Assembly (NCBI GenBank): GCA_026129385.1
Contig: JAHCIE010000054.1
Coordinates: 1-14,204, forward strand
DNA: 14,204 nt
Reading direction: 5' to 3'
DNA from: Anaerolineae bacterium
GTDB taxonomy: Bacteria; Chloroflexota; Anaerolineae; Epilineales; JAHCIE01
Below, piece by piece: positions 1 to 6,278 of this stretch. Numbering within the stretch: position 1 is the stretch's first letter; each line of letters starts with the position of its first letter. Under the pieces are notes generated by a model, which did not search any database, was not told where the DNA came from, and saw only the letters and a program-made list of their open reading frames with translations. A program made the translations under genes and the position numbers.

Positions 1-1
1 T

Positions 2-1339
2 AGCTGGTACGTCTTCGTCATCGCTGGCGTCATCGGCGTCTACGCGTTGCTCATGGGCGGCGTCGACACAGGCTGGACCTTCTACACACCCTACAGCACG
101 ACCTACGCCTCGACTAAGGTGATACCGGTGCTGATAGCCGGCTTCATCGCCGGCTTCTCCTCCATCATGACCGCGCTCAACTTCATCGTGACCGTGCACC
201 GTATGCGCGCACCGGGCATGACCTGGTTCCGCCTGCCGCTATTCGTCTGGTCAATCTACTCCTATGCCCTGGTGGTAATTCTGGCGACGCCGGTCCTATC
301 CATCGCCCTGGCGCTGGTAGCCATCGAGCGCATCTTCCAGGTGGGCTTCTTCGACCCCGCCCTGGGCGGCGACCCGCTACTCTATCAGCACCTGTTCTGG
401 TTCTACTCGCACCCCGCCGTCTACATCATGATCCTGCCCGGCTTCGCCGTCATGAGCGAGCTGGTGGCTAACTTCTCGCGCAAGCCCATCTTCGGCTACA
501 AGTTCGTAGCCATGGCCAGCGTCGCCATCGCCGCCCTGGGCTTTATGGTGTGGGCACACCACATGTTCGTGGCCGGTATCTCCACCACCTCGGCGCTGGT
601 GTTCTCCTTCCTGACCTTCCTCGTCGCCGTCCCATCGGCAATCAAGGTCTTCAACTGGACCGGCACCATGTACAAGGCGTCGATCTCCCTCAAAGCGCCC
701 ATGATCTACGCGCTAGGCTTCCTGGTCCTGTTCCTCGTCGGCGGCCTGACTGGCCTGTTCCTCGCCTCCCTGGCGGTAGATGTGCATGTGACAGACACAT
801 ATTTCATCGTGGCCCATTTCCACTACGTCATGGTCGGCGCTACCGTCATGGCCCTCTACGGTGGCTTGCACTACTGGTGGCCGAAGATGACAGGCCGCAT
901 GTACAACGAGCCACTGGCGATTGCGGCCGCCATCCTCATCGTCGTCGGCTTCACCGCCACCTTCATGCCCCAGTTCGTCGTGGGCTACATGGGTATGCCG
1001 CGCCGCTATGCGACCTACCCGCCGGAGTTCCAGATCTGGAACGTCCTCTCGTCGGCCGGCGCGACCATCCTGGCCGTCGGCTATGGGCTGCCCATGCTCT
1101 ACTTCGTCTGGTCGCTCTTCAAGGGCGAGAAAGCCAGCATGAATCCGTGGGGCGCTTCCGGCCTGGAGTGGGAGATTGCCTCCCCGCCGACCACCTTCAA
1201 CTTCGAAAAAACACCCATCGTCGAGCACGGCCCCTACTACTTCTCTGGCCCAATCGCACCCAACCTGTTCGAGGATGACAAGCCGAAGGCAGGCCCACCA
1301 TTGGTGGCTCCGGCGGCGACCCAACCGGCCGGCGACTAA
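2..1339 (+). CDS. coxA: Cytochrome c oxidase subunit I, A2-type heme-copper oxidase (5' partial)
   Basis: Catalytic subunit of an aa3/caa3-type terminal oxidase in the cytoplasmic membrane; it reduces O2 to water and pumps protons. The frame is open to the left edge, so 445 residues are visible and the N-terminus, with the helix II heme a ligand, is missing. Visible signatures, numbered from the first full codon: FYSHPAVY with CuB ligand His137 and cross-link Tyr141; the HH pair at 186-187 (CuB); AIKVF with the K-channel Lys215; and VAHFHYV with His272 (heme a3) and His274 (heme a). The usual Glu of HPEVY is Ala139 and is preceded by Tyr-Ser, the hallmark of subfamily A2 oxidases such as Thermus and Rhodothermus caa3. 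A polar tail of about 70 residues follows the last helix. The gene is followed 36 bases later by subunit III. Family assignment is very secure. Confidence 0.97.
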   Translation, partial: SWYVFVIAGVIGVYALLMGGVDTGWTFYTPYSTTYASTKVIPVLIAGFIAGFSSIMTALNFIVTVHRMRAPGMTWFRLPLFVWSIYSYALVVILATPVLSIALALVAIERIFQVGFFDPALGGDPLLYQHLFWFYSHPAVYIMILPGFAVMSELVANFSRKPIFGYKFVAMASVAIAALGFMVWAHHMFVAGISTTSALVFSFLTFLVAVPSAIKVFNWTGTMYKASISLKAPMIYALGFLVLFLVGGLTGLFLASLAVDVHVTDTYFIVAHFHYVMVGATVMALYGGLHYWWPKMTGRMYNEPLAIAAAILIVVGFTATFMPQFVVGYMGMPRRYATYPPEFQIWNVLSSAGATILAVGYGLPMLYFVWSLFKGEKASMNPWGASGLEWEIASPPTTFNFEKTPIVEHGPYYFSGPIAPNLFEDDKPKAGPPLVAPAATQPAGD

Positions 1340-1375
1340 GCTGCGCCCCGCGCCACGCTATGGGGGAGGTGAGCC

Positions 1376-2056
1376 TTGGCTCAACAGACCGCTTCAATCG
1401 ATCACGAACACCCGTCCTACCTGGGGCATCATTACGACACGATGGAGCAGCAGCACGGCGCGAACACGCTGGGCATGTGGGCGTTCCTCGTGACAGAAGT
1501 GCTGCTGTTCGGTGGCATGTTCGCCGCATACTTCATGTACCGCGCCATCTACCCGCAGGCCTTCATCGAAGGTAGCCACCACAACAACCTGGTCCTCGGC
1601 AGCATCAATACCATCGTGCTGCTGCTGAGTAGCTTCCTGGTCGCGTTGGGGGTGCGTAGTACCCAGGTCGGCAACCGCCGTCTGCTCATGCTCTGCCTCG
1701 CGGGCACCATCGTCCTGGGCGCGGTCTTCCTCGGCATCAAGGGCGCGGAGTACTACGACCACTACCTCAGCGGCCAGGTTCCAGGCGTACTGTTTGAGTA
1801 CGAGGGTACCACGCCCGGCATCGCCAAGCAGGTCGAACTGTTCCTCGTCCTCTACTTCACCATGACCGCCACGCACGCCCTGCACATGATCATCGGCATG
1901 GCCATCATGGGCTTTCTCCTGTACAAGGCGTGGCAGGGCCGGTACGGCACCGAGTACTTCACCCCAGTCGAGCTGGGCGGCCTGTACTGGCACTTCGTCG
2001 ACCTGATCTGGGTCCTCCTATTCCCCATGCTCTACCTCATCTCGCGACACGGCTAG
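1376..2056 (+). CDS. coxC: Cytochrome c oxidase subunit III
   Basis: Non-catalytic membrane subunit that stabilises the oxidase and supports proton uptake. The protein has 226 residues with about five membrane helices, the short bacterial form. Recognisable segments are GMWAFLVTEVLLFGGMFAAY (33-52, conserved Glu41), GIKGAEYYDHY (120-130), FTMTATHALHMIIG (161-174) and YWHFVDLIWVLLFP (204-217). The start is TTG at 1376: an in-frame TGA lies at 1370-1372, so no earlier start is possible, and GGAGG at 1365-1369 sits six bases upstream. The next in-frame ATG (1442) would remove the conserved N-terminal stretch. It lies 36 bases after coxA and 9 bases before the subunit IV gene, so it is clearly in the same operon. 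Confidence 0.96.
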   Translation: MAQQTASIDHEHPSYLGHHYDTMEQQHGANTLGMWAFLVTEVLLFGGMFAAYFMYRAIYPQAFIEGSHHNNLVLGSINTIVLLLSSFLVALGVRSTQVGNRRLLMLCLAGTIVLGAVFLGIKGAEYYDHYLSGQVPGVLFEYEGTTPGIAKQVELFLVLYFTMTATHALHMIIGMAIMGFLLYKAWQGRYGTEYFTPVELGGLYWHFVDLIWVLLFPMLYLISRHG

Positions 2057-2065
2057 GGAGTCATC

Positions 2066-2380
2066 ATGAGACACGCGCACGACGCCCACGAACCGATTAC
2101 GCCCGTTCGCACGCTCGCGCTTACACTGGTTACCCTGATCATCCTGACGCTAGCGACAATCACCTTCGCGTTCATGAACCTCGGCCCCCTCAACGACCTG
2201 GCCGCCCTGGGCATTGCACTCACCAAGGTCGGGTTGATCGTCATGATCTTCATGGGCGTGCGCTTCTCCGACAATATCACGCGACTCTTTGTCGTCATCG
2301 GCTGGCTATGGGCGCTCATGCTCATCGCGGGCATTCTGGTCGATGTACTGACTCGCGGCTGGCAGCTGTTCCGACCGTAG
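2066..2380 (+). CDS. Cytochrome c oxidase subunit IV (prokaryotic COX4/CtaF-like)
   Basis: Small accessory membrane subunit of the oxidase, 104 residues. It has a short His-rich cytoplasmic N-terminus (MRHAHDAHEP) and three predicted membrane helices at roughly 16-36, 47-66 and 74-96. The loop KVGLIVMIFMGVRFSDNITR, with the second helix leading into charged residues, is typical of the family. The ATG at 2066 is preceded by AGGGAG at 2055-2060, which overlaps the stop of subunit III, so the two are probably translated together. It is the last gene of the oxidase operon and is followed by a strong hairpin. The family is diverse in sequence; size, topology and position after subunit III make the call. 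Confidence 0.9.
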   Translation: MRHAHDAHEPITPVRTLALTLVTLIILTLATITFAFMNLGPLNDLAALGIALTKVGLIVMIFMGVRFSDNITRLFVVIGWLWALMLIAGILVDVLTRGWQLFRP

Positions 2381-2397
2381 TCGCCTTTCCGCCTATG

Positions 2398-2435
2398 AGA
2401 GGGCCCTAAGGGTTGCTGAAACCCTTAGGGCCTCT
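2398..2435. terminator. Hairpin terminator between convergent operons
   Basis: A perfect 13-bp stem (2402-2414 with 2420-2432) around a five-base loop GCTGA, extended by three more pairs (2398-2400 with 2433-2435) after one bulged G at 2401. On the + strand the stem is followed by TTACTT, a weak U-tract. It lies 17 bases after the subunit IV stop, and its right arm covers the stop codon (2425-2427) of the leftward methyltransferase, so it probably ends transcription from both sides. Confidence 0.85.
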
Positions 2436-3087
2436 TACTTGCTACCAGCGTCGCCGCCGCGTTGTAGCCCGGCCCATCGCCGGGTCGCAGGTAACGCTCC
2501 TCAGCGTAGTAAACCACCGCCAGGTCAGCGAACAGCCTGCCCAATTCGCCGGGCGCGAAGTAGCGCAGCGCCTCCGGCGCCCCTCCCTCCGACACGTCAA
2601 ACGTCCGGGGCGCGATCTCGGCGATCCCCGCCGCTCGCAGCGCGGCATAGCCGGGATCATCGGTGGTGAAAGCGGTGGCGTACAGGACGCCGCCGGGGGC
2701 CAGCCCCGCCACGATGTGCGGCGCGAGGGCGGCGCTACGCTCCGGCGGCAGAAAGTGGAGACTGGCCGCCGCCACCATCAGGTCGTAAGTCGCGGGCAGG
2801 ATCGGGAACTCGGCCATGTCGGCCAGGAAAGCTTGCAGGCGTAGCCGTAGGCGAAAGGCGCGCTTCTCAGCCCGGCGGAGAGCATCGGCGTCGGTGTCCA
2901 CGACCTCCACCTCGAAGCCGCGCGCCGCCAGCCACAGCGCGTGGTCGCCGTCCCCCGCGCCCAGGTCCAGCGCGCGCCCCACGCGCACCTGGTCGATATG
3001 CTCGGCCAGCGTCTCGTCTGCTTCCAGGTCCGCCCACGTCTCACGCTGCCGTGGACTCCCAAACCCCCACCCCCCCCCCCCACCCAC
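2425..3087 (-). CDS. Class I SAM-dependent methyltransferase (start uncertain)
   Basis: Methyltransferase of the TehB-like/Methyltransf_11 type with unknown substrate. With the GTG at 3087 as start it has 220 residues. SAM-binding motif I is ALDLGAGDGDHALWLA (39-54), followed by the acidic end of strand 2 (VVDTDADAL, Asp64). YDLMVAAASLHFL (101-113) is motif IV and LAPGGVLYATAF (129-140) the later strand motif. The open frame runs without a stop into the damaged glcF upstream, so the true start is not fixed by the sequence. GTG at 3096 is another in-frame choice, and a length error in the 12-base G run at the beginning of the gene would change the frame. Codon use is normal for the window from about 3060 downwards. 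It appears to be the last gene of the glc operon. Confidence 0.78.
   Translation of the reverse strand: MGGGGGWGFGSPRQRETWADLEADETLAEHIDQVRVGRALDLGAGDGDHALWLAARGFEVEVVDTDADALRRAEKRAFRLRLRLQAFLADMAEFPILPATYDLMVAAASLHFLPPERSAALAPHIVAGLAPGGVLYATAFTTDDPGYAALRAAGIAEIAPRTFDVSEGGAPEALRYFAPGELGRLFADLAVVYYAEERYLRPGDGPGYNAAATLVASKRP
3070..3081. repeat. Homopolymer of 12 C (12 G on the coding strand)
   Basis: The longest single-base run in the window. On the minus strand it falls in the first codons of the methyltransferase, just after the candidate GTG start, and is followed after one T by a further run of five G. Such runs slip during replication and are also a common site of sequencing error. Confidence 0.95.
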
Positions 3088-4454
3088 ACCGGCCACGCCC
3101 AACCGGTATGCCGCAACGCGCACGGCGATGATATGCCTCACCAGGGGCGCCCATCCTGTGGCGGCAACCCGCCTCCAACTGCATGGTGCGGCCGGGGTTT
3201 CGCCGAGACGTGGCGTCGGCGCGCGTCGCGCAGGCGTTAACCATCTTCCATCAAGACACGCTGTGATAGGTCGGGGTTGGTGATGTTGTAGATGCCCGCC
3301 GAGCCGCAGCAGCGGTCCGCGTCGCGCATCTCCACCAGTTGCAAAGTGAGTGGCCTTCAGCAACTTGCGCGGCTGGGCGCGCGCCGCAACCGTGGGCCAG
3401 ATGGCACATGGGTCCTGGTAGGTGACGCGCCTGGCCATGCGGCCAGCCGGCGGCCGCAGGCCGATATCGCTCAGGTACTCGGTCACGTCCCTGACCTTCG
3501 CGCTAAAGCGGTGGGCGCGGTCTACCCATTGCGGGTCGTGCTGCAACATCTCACCGTACTCCTTGAGGGCGCAGCCACACCCCGCCGCGTTGATGATGAT
3601 GGCATCCACGTCCAGCGCCTCGAAGACCTTGATGTTGCGCTTCGCCTGGGCCTTGCCCTGCTCACGCTCGCCCGCATGGATCGCCAGCGCGCCGCAGCAG
3701 ATCTGCTCACCCGGCACAACGACCTCAGGCCATTGCTGGAGAACCCGCACCGTTGCCGCCTGGGTCGGCCCGTAGGCCAGGAAGCATGATACAGCCGTTG
3801 AACAGAGCGACGACCACGATGTTACCGAGCGCGCCGTAGCGTTGGCCCTGGCGGTGAAAAGGCTTTCGTCGAGGCAATGCGGCATCAGCTCTTCGCGAGC
3901 CTCCAGCCCGCCAGGCAGCCGCTTGAGCAGGCCACTCCGCTGCACCAGACTCCGTGCCCCGCTCGTCTGGTACAGACGACTCATCTCGGCCACCGCCCGC
4001 AGCCGCGACAGGGTAGGGCAGCAGGTGCACTGAACACGGCAGCCCGTAGGGCGCGCTGCCAGGGCGGACGGCTAGCGGCGTTGACCGCCTCGACCTGGGC
4101 GCGCGCCTGCTCGACCCGGAACCACCGAAGCGCACCGTGGCCGGGCAGGCCGTCTCGCGGGCGCGGCACGCAAGGCACACGAACATATGCTCGGCGAATC
4201 AGCCGTCACCTCGGCGCGGCCCACCGACTGGACAGCGCGCATCTGTGTTCCGCAGGCAGGCCGCGCGGTGAGATCGGCCTCGATGCGCAAAGACGCGGTA
4301 GGTGGAACACTGGTTGAGGCACATCCCACAGTGAGTGCAGCGCAAGAATCTCATCGTAGGCGGGCGGCCCCGGCATGGGTAGCCCGCGCCCGCCCGCATC
4401 CCTTCGGCCACGAACTCGGCCGCTCGGTAGTGTCAGTTCAATGGGACTCTGCAT
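3088..4454 (-). pseudogene. glcF: Glycolate oxidase iron-sulfur subunit GlcF, disrupted by many frameshifts
   Basis: GlcF carries two 4Fe-4S clusters and two CCG domains and passes electrons from GlcD/GlcE to the membrane. Start ATG 4454 (MQSPIELT) has AGGAG at 4461-4465. Reading on, recognisable pieces lie in order but in different frames: EFVAEGMRAG, PPAYDEIL, RCTHCGMCLNQC (first cluster), VGRAEVT, MFVCLACRARETACPATVRFG (second cluster), VEQARAQVEAVNAA, ALGNIVVVALFNGCIM, ICCGALAIHAGE, IIINAAGCGCALKEYG, VTYQDPC, RDADRCCGSAGIYNITNP (second CCG domain), MVNACATRAD, and APLVRHIIAVRVAAYRLG at the C-terminus. At least ten frame changes occur in under 1.4 kb, yet nearly every family motif is intact, so the damage is almost all insertions or deletions. 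The span (about 455 codons) matches an intact GlcF. It is either a recent pseudogene or a badly sequenced stretch; the original stop cannot be located. Confidence 0.9.
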
Positions 4455-4460
4455 GGCACA

Positions 4461-4465
4461 CTCCT
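4461..4465 (-). promoter_or_regulatory. Ribosome binding site of glcF
   Basis: AGGAG six bases upstream of the ATG at 4454. It fixes the start of the otherwise scrambled gene. It lies just upstream of the probable end (4470) of the preceding small gene, consistent with operon translation. Confidence 0.75.
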
Positions 4466-4469
4466 GCAA

Positions 4470-4781
4470 TCATGCCCGTTGTTTCAACGCCCCGTCCACG
4501 GCGGCCCGGCGGACGGTCCAGGTATAGCTCGAACAACACGGTCATCCGTCGTGCGGACGACTGTGGCAATTACGGTGGCGGCGGTGAATCCAGCGTGGAC
4601 ATGGGCGTAATCGGGCACGGACCAGTGCCTGCCGGGGCCTCGACCACTTCGGCCACGTCGTAGCGCGTCCCGCGCCACACGAAGCTCGTCTGACTATCTG
4701 CTCCTTGTCGTACTCGACAGCGATGGGTTCCGAGGGCGGAAGGCGGTGGGTGGGTCGCCTGACGGATGCGCTATCGGCCAT
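4470..4781 (-). pseudogene. Small DUF6504-like protein, frameshifted remnant
   Basis: A broken gene of about 100 codons between glcE and glcF. From the ATG at 4781 one frame gives SEPIAVEYDKEQIV (about 4691-4735). The next frame gives TSFVWRGTRYDVAEVVE (about 4640-4689). A third gives VVRTTDDR (about 4540-4562), then FELYLDR in yet another frame, and an end in LKQRA-stop at 4470. Joined, these resemble the short DUF6504 family of actinobacteria and Chloroflexota, whose members have an 'EPI.V..d..g.p..F.WRGr.Y.V.eVl' start and a '.fELY.d..grW' end. That match is from memory of the family pattern. Function unknown. The damage is of the same indel type as in glcF. Confidence 0.55.
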
Positions 4782-4808
4782 GTTTCCCAACCCCTTCAAG
4801 GAGCCCAA

Positions 4809-4871
4809 TGACGAAAGACAAGCACCGACCAACAGGTCGTATGATTGGTCCTTCGTCTTTCGTCACTAGTC
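4809..4871. repeat. Imperfect palindrome with period-7 GAC/GTC spacing
   Basis: Outer arms TGACGAAAGAC (4809-4819) and GTCTTTCGTCA (4855-4865) are perfect 11-bp inverted copies. An inner pair GACCAA (4827-4832) and TTGGTC (4845-4850) nests within them, and a smaller hairpin CGACC-AACA-GGTCG (4826-4839) is an alternative fold. In the right half GTC recurs at 4848, 4855, 4862 and 4869, exactly every seven bases; in the left half GAC occurs at 4810 and 4817. It fills most of the 132-base gap between the glcE stop (4914) and the DUF6504-like start (4781). Confidence 0.75.
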
Positions 4872-4913
4872 GGCTTAAGAACCAGTCCCTTAACCAAGGA
4901 CGGTCACACCTCG

Positions 4914-5759
4914 CTACAAGCCGCCCACGAATCGACCAGGGTTCAGCGTCCCCTGCGGGTCGAACTGCTCCTTGAGGGCGCGCATCAGACGGAAGTCGGG
5001 GCGGATTGGCCCCCACACGTCCACCGCCTGCTTGACGGCCAGGGGCGCATGCTCGACGATCGTCGTGCCGCCCAGCCCTGCGATGGCCGCCCGCAATGCC
5101 GCCACCGCCTGCCCCAACCGCTCGTTGCGCTCGCCGTCGGGGCCGTAGCCGCGCAGCGTCGTGTACACCAGGCCGTTGCCCGCGTAGGCGATCTGCGCCA
5201 CGGCCTTCATGTGCTGCTGGCCCACCGCCTGCCCGGCCGCCATTGCCTCGGCCACCCGCGACGGCAGCACGGCGATCTTGACCCGCGCGGCGCGCGCCGC
5301 CGTCGCCGTCGCAGGCAGGTCAGCCGCCGCCTGCCACAGGGTCGCATCATCGGCGATCTCGTCCTGACTGGCCCCCGCCGCCACGGCCAGGTCGCGCAGG
5401 TCATGCAACTGGCGCTGCACCGCCTGGGGGATGCCCCCGAAGCGCGCCAGCAGCAACGCCGTTGTCCCGGCCGGGGCAACGCCGGGCGCATCCATCAGGA
5501 GTTGCATCACGCCGCCCCCATCGAGGATGCACAGGGCGACCGGGGTCAGCGGCGAGGTGAGGACCTGGGCGACGATGCGCGTCGCCGTCGGAATATCGGG
5601 GCACGGGATGACCGCCGTACCCCACTGGCGCGGCAGAGGCAGCAGCTTGAAGGTCGCCTCGGTGAACACGCCCAGCGTGCCCAGCGAGCCAACGGCCAGC
5701 TTGGGCAGGTCGTAGCCCGCCACGTTCTTGACCACCTTCGCCCCGCCCAGGAAGGTCAT
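4914..5759 (-). CDS. glcE: Glycolate oxidase FAD-binding subunit GlcE, C-terminal part (frameshifted)
   Basis: Second half of GlcE, an FAD-domain partner of GlcD. The 281 residues begin with FLGGAKVVKNVAGYDLPKLAVGSLGTLGVFTEATFKLLPLP, the conserved second part of the FAD-binding (PCMH) fold, and end in GTLNPGRFVGGL, the usual C-terminus. The first half (5756-6271) ends in a TGA that overlaps this part's ATG in the arrangement ATGA, and the two halves join seamlessly at '..ADG / MTFLGGAKVVKN..'. GlcE is normally one polypeptide, so a single missing base near 5757 is the simplest reading. Two separately translated, coupled halves is a less likely alternative. A gap of 132 bases follows to the next gene. 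Confidence 0.88.
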   Translation of the reverse strand: MTFLGGAKVVKNVAGYDLPKLAVGSLGTLGVFTEATFKLLPLPRQWGTAVIPCPDIPTATRIVAQVLTSPLTPVALCILDGGGVMQLLMDAPGVAPAGTTALLLARFGGIPQAVQRQLHDLRDLAVAAGASQDEIADDATLWQAAADLPATATAARAARVKIAVLPSRVAEAMAAGQAVGQQHMKAVAQIAYAGNGLVYTTLRGYGPDGERNERLGQAVAALRAAIAGLGGTTIVEHAPLAVKQAVDVWGPIRPDFRLMRALKEQFDPQGTLNPGRFVGGL

Positions 5760-6271
5760 CCGTCGGCCTCGGCGATGCGCGGGCCGAAGATGACCCGGTC
5801 GCGGGGCGTACCAAAGCCGAGACGATGCGGGCCGGCGGCGGCGGTGGCGACGATGCCGCCCACGCTGCGCCCCCCCCCACGCGGCGGGTCAAGAGGCAGC
5901 CACTGCCCGCGCTCGGCGAGAGTGGCCTGCAACTGGCCCAGCGTGACACCCGCCTGCGCCGTTACTGTCAGGTCGGCCGGCTCGTATTCGAGAATCGCGT
6001 TCAGCCGCTCCAGGCTCAGGATGACGTCGGCGCGACGCGGCGGCATGCCCAGGCCCATCGCCGTGCCCGCGCCGCGCGGAACGACGGCCAGCCCGGCGGC
6101 GTTGGCCCAGGCCAGGGTCGCCGCCACGCCCTCCTCGTCGGCGGGATGAACGAGCACGGAGGGCGTCACACCATCGACAGCGAAGGGAGCCAGCGCCTCC
6201 GCGTCGGTGACGATATTGTCCGCGCCGACTTTCTCGGCCAGGCGGTCCAGGGCGACGGCGATGTCGGTCAT
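5756..6271 (-). CDS. glcE: Glycolate oxidase FAD-binding subunit GlcE, N-terminal part (frameshifted)
   Basis: First 171 residues of GlcE, covering the first part of the FAD-binding fold. AVVPRGAGTAMGLG (62-75) is the pyrophosphate-binding loop, ADLTVTAQAGVTLGQLQATL (99-118) the adjoining strand and helix, and QWLPLDPPRGGGRSVGGIVATAAAGPHRLGFGTPRD (123-158) the substrate-side segment. The expected next element, GGAKVVKNVAGYDL, appears in the neighbouring frame from 5759. Start ATG 6271 lies seven bases after the glcD stop, with a GAGGA-type site overlapping that stop, so glcD and glcE are co-translated. The codons for the GGG stretch form a run of nine G (5870-5878), in frame as written. Together the halves make about 452 residues, slightly longer than most GlcE proteins. 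Confidence 0.88.
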   Translation of the reverse strand: MTDIAVALDRLAEKVGADNIVTDAEALAPFAVDGVTPSVLVHPADEEGVAATLAWANAAGLAVVPRGAGTAMGLGMPPRRADVILSLERLNAILEYEPADLTVTAQAGVTLGQLQATLAERGQWLPLDPPRGGGRSVGGIVATAAAGPHRLGFGTPRDRVIFGPRIAEADG

Positions 6272-6278
6272 GATGTCC

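Noticed and set aside
3292..3789. Rightward open frame of 165 codons in the damaged region
   Set aside because: It lies opposite conserved glcF motifs (CCG and VTYQDPC), so it is a shadow that persists because the region is GC-rich.
2425..3993. Single 522-residue leftward protein joining GlcF-like and methyltransferase parts
   Set aside because: The GlcF part is continuous with glcF pieces in other frames, including its C-terminus, and the join lies at a homopolymer. It is a frameshift artefact, not a fusion enzyme.
4845..6149. Rightward open frame of 434 codons opposite glcE
   Set aside because: It is antisense to glcE with low-complexity Arg/Pro/His composition and no ribosome site; glcE explains the region.
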